NCBI RefSeq assembly: GCF_900169145.1
Contig: NZ_FXZD01000008.1
Span: forward strand, 62,001-126,000
DNA from: Brevibacterium antiquum CNRZ 918
Lineage (GTDB): Bacteria > Actinomycetota > Actinomycetes > Actinomycetales > Brevibacteriaceae
Direction: 5' to 3'
DNA: 64,000 bases
Part shown: piece by piece, positions 25,869 to 35,973 of the stretch
Layout of the letters: each line of letters opens with the position of its first letter
How positions within the stretch are numbered: the stretch's first letter is position 1
Program-made: the position numbers and the translations under genes
Notes under the pieces: generated by a model
The model's database searches: none
Told to the model about the DNA's origin: nothing
The model's input: the letters and a program-made list of their open reading frames with translations, nothing else

Positions 25869-26866
25869 CCACTCGCCGAGAGCTGCGGATGCAGCGTGAG
25901 GCTGCCGAGCGCGTCAGTGACACGGACGTCTCGGCGGACCTGCGCGGTTTCCATCTGCTTCTCCTCGGCGACGGGGTCGAGGTCTCCGATGTGCTCGCGC
26001 TCGTGCACAACAGGCTTCCCGATGTCGCTCCCCGTCTGGACGACAATCGTCAGCTGAAGCTGAGCCGGCATTCGCGTCTGAGTGAGGGGGTCGACCTCGA
26101 TGCAGCCACGATCGCCGCGCTCGAGCTGCCCGACTGGGCTCGTCACGCGGTTGTCATCGACTGCCCCCGGGACCGTGAGCCGGTCCCGCCGCCGGACTGG
26201 TTCAGCGATGCCGACGGACTTCATGAGGCGTTTCCGGCAGGACTGCCTGACCGGGAGGAGGAGCGGACGCTCAGCCTCATCCTGGCCATCGCGTCACGCC
26301 TGCATACGGGCGTTCGCCTCGCCGACGAGGCGGACCTGCCGACTCGGGTCATCGTGCCTGACCCGGAAGCGAAGATCGACCTCTATCTCTATTCGTCGTA
26401 TTGGCTCGAGCCCGATGTTGCGCTGTCGCTTGTCCGCAAGCACGCTCCGCATGCCTTCCAGCAGGCGCTGCCGACGCCCGACGAGGCGGTCCTCGCCCAG
26501 GCCACGATCGACGATCCGCTCTTCGACGCCTCGGCGCCGGTCGTCCTCGATGGCTATTCGCTCCTCGTCCCCCTCGGAGAGATCAGTGAGGCGGCCGGCA
26601 TCATCGAGGTGCGGGTGTCGGAGGCTGACTGGGTGCCGCCGATCATTGCCAAGCATCGTCAGACGCCGCTCATCGAGTACCACGTGCATTGGATGGATGC
26701 GAAGTCCCAGCGCTACCAGCCGATCCAGACTCGACGGTTTCGGCGAATGCGCAACGAGGTCGCCGGCCTCGTCGACAGCATCGGAGCAGAACTGCTCATC
26801 GGCTGTGACGGCACCGGCTTGGACGAAACCGGGTTCCTCGTCACGAGCAGCCAACTCCGCAGCTGA
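25865..26866 (+). CDS. unknown soluble protein coupled to dcd
   Basis: 333 residues from GTG 25865, overlapping the dcd stop. The N terminus [16 protein letters not shown] is a charged helix of a kind common in Micrococcales proteins; the rest is acidic and rich in predicted strands and helices, without signal peptide, membrane segments or catalytic motifs that I recognise. The coupling suggests co-expression with dCTP deaminase but gives no function. Confidence 0.75.
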   Translation: MTTRRELRMQREAAERVSDTDVSADLRGFHLLLLGDGVEVSDVLALVHNRLPDVAPRLDDNRQLKLSRHSRLSEGVDLDAATIAALELPDWARHAVVIDCPRDREPVPPPDWFSDADGLHEAFPAGLPDREEERTLSLILAIASRLHTGVRLADEADLPTRVIVPDPEAKIDLYLYSSYWLEPDVALSLVRKHAPHAFQQALPTPDEAVLAQATIDDPLFDASAPVVLDGYSLLVPLGEISEAAGIIEVRVSEADWVPPIIAKHRQTPLIEYHVHWMDAKSQRYQPIQTRRFRRMRNEVAGLVDSIGAELLIGCDGTGLDETGFLVTSSQLRS

Positions 26867-27113
26867 CGCAGGCTCCTGCCCAGGCCTGTGGGCGAGGCTC
26901 GCCGGAGAATCGATTCCAGCCCCACCGAGGGCCCTGTTCCAGGGTCGGCGAGTGTCCCGATTCGAGCAGAACTCGGGTGGAATCTGAGCAGAATGTGTTC
27001 AGCATGACTGCCGTGAACGGCCTCGGTGATTGGGAGGTACGCAGTCTGTCATGAGAAAATACTGGTGACCGCTACATTTTGGCAAATTATATAAATGACG
27101 GAGGTGTCCGCCG
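26867..27113 (+). promoter_or_regulatory. gene-free region upstream of the Mrp operon
   Basis: 247 nt without a gene, expected to contain the promoter for the ten-gene run 27114-36665. An AT-rich tract TTATATAAAT at 27087-27096 is striking in this high-GC context; it lies just before the ribosome site GGAGGT (27100-27105), too close to be a certain -10 box. No operator was recognised. Confidence 0.4.
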
Positions 27114-30100
27114 GTGATAGCCATGACAGGAGCCTTCTTCGGGGCTGCTGTCATTGCGTTCCCATTGGTCAAACGCCTCGGTCGCAACGGGTTCTTCTTT
27201 CTTGCGTTGGTGCCGCTCGCCGGGTTGATCCTCAGCCTGGCCAAGGCTCCCGCCATCGTCGGGTCTGCAGGCTCACCGTGGGTCGAGAGCATGGGCTGGC
27301 TGCCGGCCCTCGGTCTTGACGGCATCTTCCGCCTCGACGAACTCTCCTGGATCATGAGTCTCTTGGTCACCGGCGTCGGGGCCCTCGTCTTCGTCTACTG
27401 TGCTCGCTACTTCCCGCCCGATGAGCCGGGGTTGGCCCGGTTCGCCGGGGTCTTCATGGCCTTCGCCGGAATGATGTATGGGCTCGTCCTCGCCGATGAG
27501 CTCCTCATGCTCTACCTGTTCTGGGAGGGCACCACGGTCTTCTCCTACCTCCTCATCGGCCACAGCCAGTCCCGTCGCCGCTCCCGACAGGCTGCTCTGC
27601 AGGCACTCATCGTGACCACAGCCGGCGGACTCGCCATGCTCGTGGGCATGATCCTGCTGATGTCAGCGACCGGAACGGGCCAGATCTCTGCACTCATGGA
27701 GCGCGCGAGCCTCGGCCTGGACACCGGGCCCATCATCGTCACGGCCGTGATCCTCATTCTCGTCGGCGCAGTCTCGAAGTCTGCACTCATTCCCTTCCAT
27801 TTCTGGCTCCCTGGTGCCATGGCCGCACCGACCCCGGTCAGTGCCTACCTGCATGCGGCAGCGATGGTCAAAGCCGGAATCTACCTCGTCCTGCGTCTGT
27901 CACCGGGCTACCACGCGCTGCCCGGATGGTCGGAGACCCTGCTCACGCTGGGTCTGCTCACCATGTTCATCGGCGGCTGGCAGGCCCTCAAACAGACCGA
28001 CCTCAAACTCCTGCTCGCCTTCGGCACGGTGTCCCAACTCGGATTCCTCACGACGATGGCCTCCTTCGGCACGCCCGACATCACAAAAGCCGCGTTGGCG
28101 ATGCTCATCGCGCACGCGCTGTTCAAAGCCTGCCTGTTCCTCTGCGTGGGCATCATCGACCACCGTGCGGGCACGCGTGACCTGACGAAGCTCTCCGGAG
28201 GCTGGAAGGCATTCCCCATCGTGGCCGTCTGCGCCACCATCGCCGCTGCGTCGATGGCGGGCCTGCCGCCGCTGTTCGGCTTCGTCGCCAAGGAAGCCGT
28301 CTATTCGACTCTGCTGTCCTCACCAGACAAGGCCTCGATCATCGCGCTGATCGGCATCATGATCGGCTCGATGCTCACCGTGGCCTACTCGGCTCGGTTC
28401 GTCTGGGGCGCATTCTCGAGTAAAGACGGTGTCGACGACATCGCCCGCCGCGACGAGAAGATCACACTGATCATCTCCCCGATCGTGCTTACCGCCCTCA
28501 CCGTGGGGCTGGGCCCCGCAGCCGGCTTCATCGACGGCTGCTTCGCAGCCTGGACCTCGACGTTGCCAGTCATCGACTCGCGCGACGGCGACTACCATCT
28601 GGCACTGTGGCACGGACTCGAACCGGCGCTGGCGCTGTCTGCGGTCACGATCGCCGTCGGCCTCCTTCTCTTCTTCGTCCGCGACTCCTTCGCCAAGGTC
28701 CAATCGACACTGCCCTCCGGTCTGGACTTCCACGACCTCTACAGCAAGCTGATCAGCTGGATGGAGAAGCTGGCCCTGTGGGTCACCTCCCGCACCCAGC
28801 GGGGCTCGCTGCCGTTCTACCAGAGCGTGATCTACCTCGTCCTGGTCGCAGGCATCGGCCTCGCGGTGATCTCAAACGACACCTGGAACATCGAATTCAA
28901 ACTCGTCGACACCCCACTCGACTTCATTGTCGCCGCGGTCCTCATCATCGTCGCGGTCGCAGCGACCCGGGCCAAGAAGCGTTTCACAGCCGTGGTCGTC
29001 ACCGGAATCTCGGGCTATGCCATGGTCGCCTACTTCGCCTTCGTCGGCGCACCGGACCTGGCTCTGACCCAGGTTCTCGTAGAGACCATCACGATCGTCG
29101 TCTTCGTTCTCGTCCTGCGCCGGCTTCCGGCCCGGATCGGTCAGAGCACCGGACGCTTCACCCCGGCCTGGCGCGCCATCATCGGTGCCGCCGTCGGAGT
29201 GACCATGATGTTCGTCGTGCTCATCGCCGCCGGCGTCCGTGTCAGCGACCCGGTGTCCGTGGACTTCGGCCAGCTCGCCTATGAAGTCGGCCACGGCAAG
29301 AACATCGTCAATGTGACCCTCGTCGACATCCGCGTCTGGGACACCCTCGGAGAGATCTCGGTCCTCGTCGCAGCCGGCACCGGAATCGCAGGACTGATCT
29401 TCGTCCGCGGACGCGAAGGACATCTCCATCGCTTCGTCTCCCGCCGCGACGGTACCGAACTGCAGGGGCGCGTGCGATTCCAACCGGTCCCCGAGGAGGT
29501 CGGCAACTTCCACGACCCCGGGCGCGAGGATGTGACGCAGCGCCGGATCTCCTGGCTCATCGCCGGACGCACACTGGCCCCCCGCAACCGATCCATCATC
29601 CTCGAGGTCACCGCCCGGCTGATCTTCCACGCGGTCCTCATCTTCTCCCTCTACCTCCTGTTCGCCGGCCACAACGAGCCCGGCGGCGGTTTCGCCGGTG
29701 GGCTCGTTGCCGGTCTGGCGCTGGTCGTGCGCTACCTCGCCGGTGGCAAGTTCGAACTTGCCGAGGCCGCCCGCTTCACCCCGTCGGGCATGCTGGGAAC
29801 CGGAATGATCATGGCCGTGCTCACGGGTGTCGGCGGTTGGATCTGGGGCGACACCGTGTTCAAGTCCGTCTACCTCGAAGGCGACGTTCCGGTGCTCGGG
29901 CATCTGTCGTTCGGAACCTCGACACTATTCGACATCGGCGTCTACCTCATCGTCGTCGGGCTCATGCTCGACATTCTGAGGTCGTTGGGCGCAGAGGTGG
30001 ACCTGCACCAGGAGCGTGACGAAATGGTGCTGACCACACGGCTCAACCAGTCTTATAACCTGTCGGAGACCTTCAGTGCCGAGGCGGAACAAAACGCCGT

Positions 30101-30167
30101 CTCCTCGATCCTCGACCGTGTCAACCACCTCGATGTGGACAACGGCGCCGAAGGGGGACGGCTATGA
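27114..30167 (+). CDS. mrpA: Na+/H+ antiporter subunit A fused to subunit B (MrpAB)
   Basis: 1017 residues from GTG 27114 (GGAGG 9 nt upstream). The N-terminal 500 residues are the NuoL-like proton channel (for example [51 protein letters not shown], with the conserved Lys and His of complex I-like antiporters); residues about 610-780 are the MrpA C-terminal extension; from about 830 the protein continues into a full MnhB domain ([22 protein letters not shown]). Subunit B is thus part of the same chain. It is the largest subunit of the multi-protein Mrp complex that exports Na+ in exchange for H+. The stop overlaps mrpC (ATGA). Confidence 0.93.
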   Translation: MIAMTGAFFGAAVIAFPLVKRLGRNGFFFLALVPLAGLILSLAKAPAIVGSAGSPWVESMGWLPALGLDGIFRLDELSWIMSLLVTGVGALVFVYCARYFPPDEPGLARFAGVFMAFAGMMYGLVLADELLMLYLFWEGTTVFSYLLIGHSQSRRRSRQAALQALIVTTAGGLAMLVGMILLMSATGTGQISALMERASLGLDTGPIIVTAVILILVGAVSKSALIPFHFWLPGAMAAPTPVSAYLHAAAMVKAGIYLVLRLSPGYHALPGWSETLLTLGLLTMFIGGWQALKQTDLKLLLAFGTVSQLGFLTTMASFGTPDITKAALAMLIAHALFKACLFLCVGIIDHRAGTRDLTKLSGGWKAFPIVAVCATIAAASMAGLPPLFGFVAKEAVYSTLLSSPDKASIIALIGIMIGSMLTVAYSARFVWGAFSSKDGVDDIARRDEKITLIISPIVLTALTVGLGPAAGFIDGCFAAWTSTLPVIDSRDGDYHLALWHGLEPALALSAVTIAVGLLLFFVRDSFAKVQSTLPSGLDFHDLYSKLISWMEKLALWVTSRTQRGSLPFYQSVIYLVLVAGIGLAVISNDTWNIEFKLVDTPLDFIVAAVLIIVAVAATRAKKRFTAVVVTGISGYAMVAYFAFVGAPDLALTQVLVETITIVVFVLVLRRLPARIGQSTGRFTPAWRAIIGAAVGVTMMFVVLIAAGVRVSDPVSVDFGQLAYEVGHGKNIVNVTLVDIRVWDTLGEISVLVAAGTGIAGLIFVRGREGHLHRFVSRRDGTELQGRVRFQPVPEEVGNFHDPGREDVTQRRISWLIAGRTLAPRNRSIILEVTARLIFHAVLIFSLYLLFAGHNEPGGGFAGGLVAGLALVVRYLAGGKFELAEAARFTPSGMLGTGMIMAVLTGVGGWIWGDTVFKSVYLEGDVPVLGHLSFGTSTLFDIGVYLIVVGLMLDILRSLGAEVDLHQERDEMVLTTRLNQSYNLSETFSAEAEQNAVSSILDRVNHLDVDNGAEGGRL

Positions 30168-30763
30168 CTCTGCCCTTCATCATGGTGCTGGCGATGGGGT
30201 TCCTCTTCGCCTGCGGCATCTACCTGATGCTCGAACGCTCACTGACCCGTGTGCTGCTGGGCTTCATCCTCCTGGGCAACGGCGTCAACCTCCTCATCAT
30301 CCTCACCGCAGGCAGGGGAGCCCCACCGCTGACCGACGGGCAGAACCTGTCCACATTGGGCATGTCCGATCCGCTGCCACAGGCGCTCATCCTCACGGCC
30401 ATCGTCATCACATTCGCCGTCACAGCGTTCCTGCTCGCCATGATCTATCGCTCCTGGCGATTGGTTCGAGCTGATTCGCTGGAGGACGACACCGCCGACC
30501 TGCAGGTGGCGATCACGAAGATGATCGACTCCGAGGCGGAGGCGAGCACGGACTACGACGACACCGAGTTCGGTGATGAGGCCGAGAGTCCCATCACCGG
30601 CGCCATCGATCTCGACGACGACGGCACGCCTCATGAGCGTGAGGCCGCCGAGGACATCGCGAGCAAGGGCGCAAACAGCGCGCGCATCGGCAGGACCGGG
30701 ACCACCTCGGCGAACAAGAGCGGCAAAGGCTCCGATGGAACCGAGACAGAGGAGAACATATGA
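30164..30763 (+). CDS. mrpC: Na+/H+ antiporter subunit C with acidic C-terminal tail
   Basis: 199 residues from ATG 30164, overlapping mrpA by 4 nt. Residues 1-105 form the NuoK-like three-helix core ([48 protein letters not shown]). Residues about 107-199 form a hydrophilic tail rich in Asp, Glu, Thr and Gly that ordinary MrpC (about 115 aa) lacks. The tail is in frame and protein-like, not a frameshift. It should lie in the cytoplasm. Confidence 0.92.
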   Translation: MTLPFIMVLAMGFLFACGIYLMLERSLTRVLLGFILLGNGVNLLIILTAGRGAPPLTDGQNLSTLGMSDPLPQALILTAIVITFAVTAFLLAMIYRSWRLVRADSLEDDTADLQVAITKMIDSEAEASTDYDDTEFGDEAESPITGAIDLDDDGTPHEREAAEDIASKGANSARIGRTGTTSANKSGKGSDGTETEENI

Positions 30764-32343
30764 TCGATCTCCTTCCCGTGCTTGTGCCGCTGCCTGTCCT
30801 CCTGCCCCTCATCGGTGCCGGGCTGGCGCTGGTGCTGTCGAAGTACTCGCGGGCGCAGAACATCGTGTCGATCCTGATCCTCAGTGCGGTCATGATCATC
30901 TCGCTCATCATGCTCTTCGGCATCGACGCCCACGGTCCGCAGGTCGTGGCCATCGGCGGGTGGCAGCCGCCGGCTGGAATCGTGCTCGTCGCCGACAGGC
31001 TCTCCTCGCTCATGCTCGTCGTGTCCTCCCTGGTCACCCTGTGCGTGCTCGTCTACGCACTGAGCCAGGACGCCAACGACGACTCGAACGAGACCCCGAT
31101 CTCCGTGTTCAACCCCAGCTATCTGGTGCTGTGCGCGGGTGTCGCCAACGCCTTTCTCGCCGGTGACCTGTTCAACCTCTACGTCGGCTTCGAAATGTTC
31201 CTCGTCGCCTCCTACGTGCTGCTGACACTGGGCGCCACTGCCGAGCGCATCAGGGCGGGCGTGACCTACGTCGTCATCTCCCTCGTGTCCTCGGTCATCT
31301 TCCTGGCAGCGATCGGCGTCATCTACTCTGCGACCGGAACAGTGAACATCGCGCAGCTGTCCGAGCGGCTCAGCGAACTGCCGTTGGATGTGCAGATGAT
31401 CCTGCATGTCCTCTTGCTCATCGGCTTCGGCATCAAGGCCGCGATCTTCCCGCTGTCCTTCTGGTTGCCCGACTCCTATCCGACCGCTCCGGCGCCGGTG
31501 ACCGCGGTCTTCGCGGGCCTGCTGACGAAGGTCGGCATCTATGCGATCATCCGCACCGAGACACTTCTGTTCGCCGAGTCCTCCCTGCGAGTGCCGCTCC
31601 TGATAGCGGCAGCATTGACGATGGTGGTCGGAATCTTAGGCGCCATCGCCCAGTCGGAGATCAAGAGGATTGTGTCCTTCACCCTCGTCTCCCACATCGG
31701 CTACATGCTCTTCGGCGTGGCTCTGGGGACGACTGTCGGGCTCTCTGCCGCGATCTACTACACGGTCCACCACATCATCGTCCAAACCGCGCTGTTCCTG
31801 GCCATAGGAATGGTGGAAATGCGAGGTGGGTCAACCTCGACACGGTCTTTGGGTGGGCTCATGGTGCTCTCACCGGCACTGTCGATCATCTTCTTCATCC
31901 CTGCCCTCAACCTCTCAGGCATCCCGCCGTTCTCCGGGTTCATCGGCAAGGTCGCGCTCTTCGCCGCCGGTTTCTCCGCCCATGACTGGCTCGCTGTCTC
32001 CCTCATCGCCGCCGGTACGGTGACCAGCCTGCTCACCCTCTACGTCATCGGACGTACCTTCAACCTGGCCTTCTGGCGCGACCCCGCGGATGCAGAGGAG
32101 CCGAACGAGGAACTCGTCGCAGAGTTCGCCGAACGCAGGAAGGCCAAGCTCGCGGGCAAGCCCTGGAAGTCGCAGATCGGCGTGCCGGGATCGATGTTCG
32201 CGGCCACCACGATGGTCGTAGTTGCTTCGATCGTTCTCACGGTCTTCGCCGCCCCACTGTGGGACCTGTCGGACCGTGCCGCGGAGAATCTGCAATCACC
32301 GGTGAGCTATGTGACGAATGTGCTCGGAGGTGATGATTCGTGA
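30760..32343 (+). CDS. mrpD: Na+/H+ antiporter subunit D
   Basis: 527 residues, start overlapping mrpC by 4 nt. NuoM/N-like antiporter channel with about 14 membrane helices; characteristic motifs are NLYVGFEMFLVASYVLL (conserved Glu in helix 5), IGFGIKAAIFPLSFWLPDSYP (conserved Lys) and SEIKRIVSFTLVSHIGYM. It works with MrpA in Na+/H+ exchange. The C-terminal 110 residues include a cytoplasmic loop and a final helix. Full length. Confidence 0.93.
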   Translation: MIDLLPVLVPLPVLLPLIGAGLALVLSKYSRAQNIVSILILSAVMIISLIMLFGIDAHGPQVVAIGGWQPPAGIVLVADRLSSLMLVVSSLVTLCVLVYALSQDANDDSNETPISVFNPSYLVLCAGVANAFLAGDLFNLYVGFEMFLVASYVLLTLGATAERIRAGVTYVVISLVSSVIFLAAIGVIYSATGTVNIAQLSERLSELPLDVQMILHVLLLIGFGIKAAIFPLSFWLPDSYPTAPAPVTAVFAGLLTKVGIYAIIRTETLLFAESSLRVPLLIAAALTMVVGILGAIAQSEIKRIVSFTLVSHIGYMLFGVALGTTVGLSAAIYYTVHHIIVQTALFLAIGMVEMRGGSTSTRSLGGLMVLSPALSIIFFIPALNLSGIPPFSGFIGKVALFAAGFSAHDWLAVSLIAAGTVTSLLTLYVIGRTFNLAFWRDPADAEEPNEELVAEFAERRKAKLAGKPWKSQIGVPGSMFAATTMVVVASIVLTVFAAPLWDLSDRAAENLQSPVSYVTNVLGGDDS

Positions 32344-32933
32344 GCAAGGGCAGACCGCGCCGGATGGCGAAGGGGCGAAGCTTCGTCCAGCAGCTCGTGC
32401 TGGTGTTCTTCCTCGTGGTGCTGTGGGTGATGCTCTGGGACTCCGTGTCGATCATGCACATCCTCACCGGCGTCGTCCTCGCCCTTGTCGTGACCCGAGT
32501 GTTCTACCTGCCGCCGGTGGTGCTGTCAGGCCGCTTCAATATCATCCACGCCCTCAACTACGGGCTGTGGTTCCTGTACTCACTCTTTCAGGCCTCTGTC
32601 GAGGTCGCCTGGTTCGCCTTCCGTTCTCGCGCGGTGGGCTCCGGATCGGTCATCGCCTGTGACCTGCGCACGAGCTCGGATCTGCTGATGACGCTCGTGG
32701 CCGACACCGCCAGCCTCATCCCGGGGTCGATCATCATCGACAGCGATCGGGCGCTGGGCATCCTGTACCTGCACGTCCTCGACTGCGATTCCGAGGAGAA
32801 GATCTTCTCTGCCAAGGAGCAGGTCTATCACATCGAAGAGCTGCTCATCCGGGCGCTCGGATCGCACCGGGACCTCGCCGCGCTGAAAGCGTACCCCAAC
32901 CCGATGGCCGACGACGACGGAGGTGCTCGATGA
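32340..32933 (+). CDS. mrpE: Na+/H+ antiporter subunit E
   Basis: 197 residues from GTG 32340, overlapping mrpD. Two to three membrane helices near the N terminus (about 18-100), then the cytoplasmic MrpE domain with VIACDLRTSSDLLMTLVADTASLIPGSI and a conserved LHVLD. An upstream ATG is absent. Needed for complex assembly. Normal length. Confidence 0.9.
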   Translation: MSKGRPRRMAKGRSFVQQLVLVFFLVVLWVMLWDSVSIMHILTGVVLALVVTRVFYLPPVVLSGRFNIIHALNYGLWFLYSLFQASVEVAWFAFRSRAVGSGSVIACDLRTSSDLLMTLVADTASLIPGSIIIDSDRALGILYLHVLDCDSEEKIFSAKEQVYHIEELLIRALGSHRDLAALKAYPNPMADDDGGAR

Positions 32934-33478
32934 GTCAGATCGTGCTCGATGCCCTCGTCGTCGTGGCCTCGGTGCTGCTGGCCGCCTCGGCGATCATGGC
33001 CCTCTACCGCATTGTCCGGGGGCCCTCGATTCTCGACCGCATGATCGCCACCGACGTCGTTCTGGCCTCGATTATGTGCGGTCTGGGCGGGTTCATGGCG
33101 TTGTCCGGCCGTACGGATCTCCTGCCCGTGCTCGTCGTGCTGGCGATGCTCGGTTTCGTCGGATCCGTCAGCGTCTCCCGGTACGTGTCGAAGTCCGATT
33201 CCATGACCCCCGGCGCCGAGGTCGGCTCGCTCAGTGACTTCTCCAGCTCCGATTGGCACATGCCCAAGGAATCAGCCGATGATGGCCAGAGCGAGGCCGG
33301 GACCCGCCGGCAGGAAGAGTCCGAGGACGGTGAGGAGTGGCCCGATGACGTGGCCCGCGGAATCTCCGATGTCGCCGACGGCCCCGACGCCATCACCGTG
33401 CAAGAAGGCGAAGAGCCCGTGACAGTGGGCCTTGACCAGGGAACCGATCCCGACGCCGAAGAAGGGGGAAGTCGATGA
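32930..33478 (+). CDS. mrpF: Na+/H+ antiporter subunit F with acidic C-terminal tail
   Basis: 182 residues; ATG 32930 overlaps mrpE. The core of three helices is residues 1-88 (YRIVRGPSILDRMIATDVV is the family signature). Residues about 90-182 are a hydrophilic Asp/Glu/Ser-rich tail; MrpF is normally about 90 residues. As with MrpC, the extra tail doubles the protein and should face the cytoplasm. Confidence 0.92.
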   Translation: MSQIVLDALVVVASVLLAASAIMALYRIVRGPSILDRMIATDVVLASIMCGLGGFMALSGRTDLLPVLVVLAMLGFVGSVSVSRYVSKSDSMTPGAEVGSLSDFSSSDWHMPKESADDGQSEAGTRRQEESEDGEEWPDDVARGISDVADGPDAITVQEGEEPVTVGLDQGTDPDAEEGGSR

Positions 33479-33870
33479 TCCTCGACATCATCTCTGCGGT
33501 GCTCATCCTCCTCGGCGGGGTGCTGTCCCTGGCCGCAGCGTTGGGTCTGCTGCGCTTCGGCGATCTCCTCTCACGCATGCACGCCAGTGCAAAGCCCCAG
33601 GTCCTGGGGCTGATTGTGGTGGCTGTTGCGATCGCGATCCAATACCCGACATGGGCGACGGTGACGACGCTGGCGATCATCATCTCCTTCCAGCTCGTCA
33701 CGATCCCCGTAGCCACGCACATGGTGGGGCGCGCCGGTTATCGCACCAAACACCTGCGTCGTTCTATGCTGTACCGAGATGAACTCGCCGAGGCGGTCGA
33801 TCGGGCAGAGGCCAGAGAACTCGCATGGGAACGCAGAAAAGGAATCGGAACGGACCACAATGACGGCTGA
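33475..33870 (+). CDS. mrpG: Na+/H+ antiporter subunit G
   Basis: 131 residues from ATG 33475, overlapping mrpF by 4 nt. Three membrane helices with the family motif LGLLRFGDLLSRMHASAKPQVLGL. The C-terminal 35 residues are charged. The last structural gene of the antiporter; its 3' end overlaps the response regulator start by 11 nt, coupling antiporter and regulator translation. Confidence 0.92.
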   Translation: MILDIISAVLILLGGVLSLAAALGLLRFGDLLSRMHASAKPQVLGLIVVAVAIAIQYPTWATVTTLAIIISFQLVTIPVATHMVGRAGYRTKHLRRSMLYRDELAEAVDRAEARELAWERRKGIGTDHNDG

Positions 33871-34612
33871 CAATCAGCAAGAACCCCAGCCCTTGGTGCT
33901 GGTTGCCGATGACGAACCCGATGTGCTCGGCGCCGTTGTCCCCTTCCTCGAACGTTCCGGGTTCCGTGTGCTCGCCGCCAGCGATGGTCTGCTGGCCCTC
34001 GACGAGATCCACCGGCACAATCCCGACGTCTGTGTCCTCGACGTGCTCATGCCCGGTGCCGATGGCAGACAGGTTCTGCGACGGCTACGCCAGGAGGAGA
34101 ACTGGGTCCCGGTTCTGCTGCTGACCCAGGTTGGAGAGGCCGTCGAGCGGGCAATGGCGCTCGAAGAGGGTGCCGACGACTACCTCAACAAACCCTTCGA
34201 TCCGCACGAGCTCGTGGCACGCATCCGCGCAGTGCTGCGTCGGACTCGCACAGACGGGCCACCCCTGGCCACTGCTCCCGTGCTGGCCTCGAGCTTCGGT
34301 CTGCGTGTCGATCGTGTGGGCCGACGCGCCTGGATGGGCACTCGCGAACTGGTCATCACCCCTAAGGGCTTCACCCTGTTGGAATACCTTATGGTCCACA
34401 AGGACGAACTCATCGAACGTTCCCGTCTGCTCGAGATCCTGTGGGGCTTCGAAGAGGCTGTGGGCACCCGTGCGGTGGATTCCCGTGTCGCCGAACTGCG
34501 CCGTGTCCTCGGAGAGGACGCCGCCGAACCTCGGTGGATCGCCACCGTGCAGGGTCGGGGTTACCGATTCGTCGGTGAGGTCCGAGGCGAAGAGGGTCAG
34601 AGGACCCTATGA
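33860..34612 (+). CDS. OmpR-family response regulator
   Basis: 250 residues from ATG 33860, inside the end of mrpG; the earlier in-frame opening belongs to the mrpG overlap. Receiver domain about 10-125 with acidic pair Asp17-Asp18, phospho-acceptor Asp61 (VLDVLMPG) and Lys111 (NKPFDP); winged-helix DNA-binding domain about 145-245 ending IATVQGRGYRFVG. Its overlap with mrpG and with the kinase gene indicates that it is made with the antiporter and probably regulates it or an envelope/ion response. Confidence 0.93.
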   Translation: MTADNQQEPQPLVLVADDEPDVLGAVVPFLERSGFRVLAASDGLLALDEIHRHNPDVCVLDVLMPGADGRQVLRRLRQEENWVPVLLLTQVGEAVERAMALEEGADDYLNKPFDPHELVARIRAVLRRTRTDGPPLATAPVLASSFGLRVDRVGRRAWMGTRELVITPKGFTLLEYLMVHKDELIERSRLLEILWGFEEAVGTRAVDSRVAELRRVLGEDAAEPRWIATVQGRGYRFVGEVRGEEGQRTL

Positions 34613-35973
34613 CGAACTTTCTGGTCTTCGAGATCCAGATCTGGCTGTTCCTGCTTCTGCTGGTCCTCGTGTTGGCAGGCGTGGCCGTCGGTGCGTACTT
34701 CGGCTGGAGACATCTGCGCACACGTGAGGCCGCGCTGCGGGAATCAATCGAGACAGCGGCGAGCGAGGACTCCCTGGCCAAACGCAATCGGATGCTCATT
34801 CGTCTGGACCACGAGCTGAAGAACCCGCTCACCGCGCTGCGTACCTCCGCCGCGAGCATCCGCGACGTCGTCCGCGAGGGTGGCTCAATCACCGAGGTCG
34901 AAGCATCAGCCAAACAGGTCGACGTCTCCTCGCGGCGAGTCGCGCGTCTTCTGGCCGACCTGCGCAAACTCGCCGACGTCGAGACCCGCATCATCGAATA
35001 CTCTCGAGTCGATCTCGATCGGCTCATCCATCAGGCCGTCGAGGATGCCTCCACAGCACCAGGCGCCGAAGATCGCATGATCGTGGCCACGGTCGCCCGT
35101 GCTCCCTGGCGTCTGCCCGACGTCGCCGGTGAGGAAGATCTGCTGCTCACAGCGATCCTCAATCTGTTGGGCAATGCGCTCAAGTACTCCTCTCAGGCCG
35201 AAGTCGTCGAACTGCGTGCCAATGAGCAGGTCATCGACAGCCACCGGTGGGTCGTCGTCGAGGTGGCCGACACAGGCAGCGGCATACCTCTGACCGAGCA
35301 GGAGCAGGTCTGGGACGAGCTCTCGCGCGGTTCCCGTGTCCGTGCGGTTGCCGGCTCCGGCATGGGACTGTCACTGGTCAGGGCGATCGTGACCCGCCAC
35401 GGCGGTGCGGTGCAGCTGTTCAGCCAGGAGGGTGTGGGCACCTCGGTGCGCATGGTGCTGCCGGTGCTCGGCGACGCCGCGCAGGTGACCGTGCCGCCGA
35501 TGGCCGATCAGGTCGGGCATGCCGCGGCCGGATCTCTTCCGGTCCAGCCAGTGCAGCTCCCCGCTTCGGGGCAGACCCCCGGATTCCTACCCCCCAGGCA
35601 ACCCAACGAGGCCGAGCTTCAGGGACGGATCCTGGGCTCTCCGCGAAGAACCTCGAAACGGCGCCTCGAACGCGTCGACGGCAACCTCGTCCACCGTTCG
35701 ACCGGAGAATCGCTGAGCGGCGGGTTCCCACCGGACTCCGGTCAGCACTCCCAGTTCAAGCCGGGGCCAGGTGTAGGTCGCGGACCGGTGAGTCCACCGT
35801 CGACTCCGCAGCCAGGCCCCCACCCTGGACCCCAGTCGGGGCCTGTGCAGGGTTTCGGTGGTCCGCAGTCGGGACCGCAGCACCCCCCGGAGCACCCACC
35901 GCAGATGCAAGAGCTCGATGCGGCACAGCAGCCACAGAGCCGCCGTGAGCTGCGGTCGAGGAATGAACGGTGA
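34609..35973 (+). CDS. sensor histidine kinase with one N-terminal membrane anchor
   Basis: 454 residues, overlapping the regulator gene by 4 nt. One membrane helix (about 10-32) and essentially no extracellular domain; the H-box is RLDHELKNPLTAL with His68; the ATPase domain has the N-box LNLLGNALKYS, DTGSGI and GSGMGLSLVRAIVTRHGG, ending about residue 290. A Pro/Gly/Gln-rich tail of about 150 residues follows (SGPQHPPEHPPQM). With no outer sensory domain it may sense through its membrane helix, through the tail, or through the lipoprotein encoded next. Confidence 0.92.
   Translation: MTNFLVFEIQIWLFLLLLVLVLAGVAVGAYFGWRHLRTREAALRESIETAASEDSLAKRNRMLIRLDHELKNPLTALRTSAASIRDVVREGGSITEVEASAKQVDVSSRRVARLLADLRKLADVETRIIEYSRVDLDRLIHQAVEDASTAPGAEDRMIVATVARAPWRLPDVAGEEDLLLTAILNLLGNALKYSSQAEVVELRANEQVIDSHRWVVVEVADTGSGIPLTEQEQVWDELSRGSRVRAVAGSGMGLSLVRAIVTRHGGAVQLFSQEGVGTSVRMVLPVLGDAAQVTVPPMADQVGHAAAGSLPVQPVQLPASGQTPGFLPPRQPNEAELQGRILGSPRRTSKRRLERVDGNLVHRSTGESLSGGFPPDSGQHSQFKPGPGVGRGPVSPPSTPQPGPHPGPQSGPVQGFGGPQSGPQHPPEHPPQMQELDAAQQPQSRRELRSRNER

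Noticed and set aside
28872..29903. 343-codon minus-strand frame inside mrpA
   Set aside because: Antisense to conserved MrpA/MrpB helices; Gly/Asp-rich product with no protein-like features.
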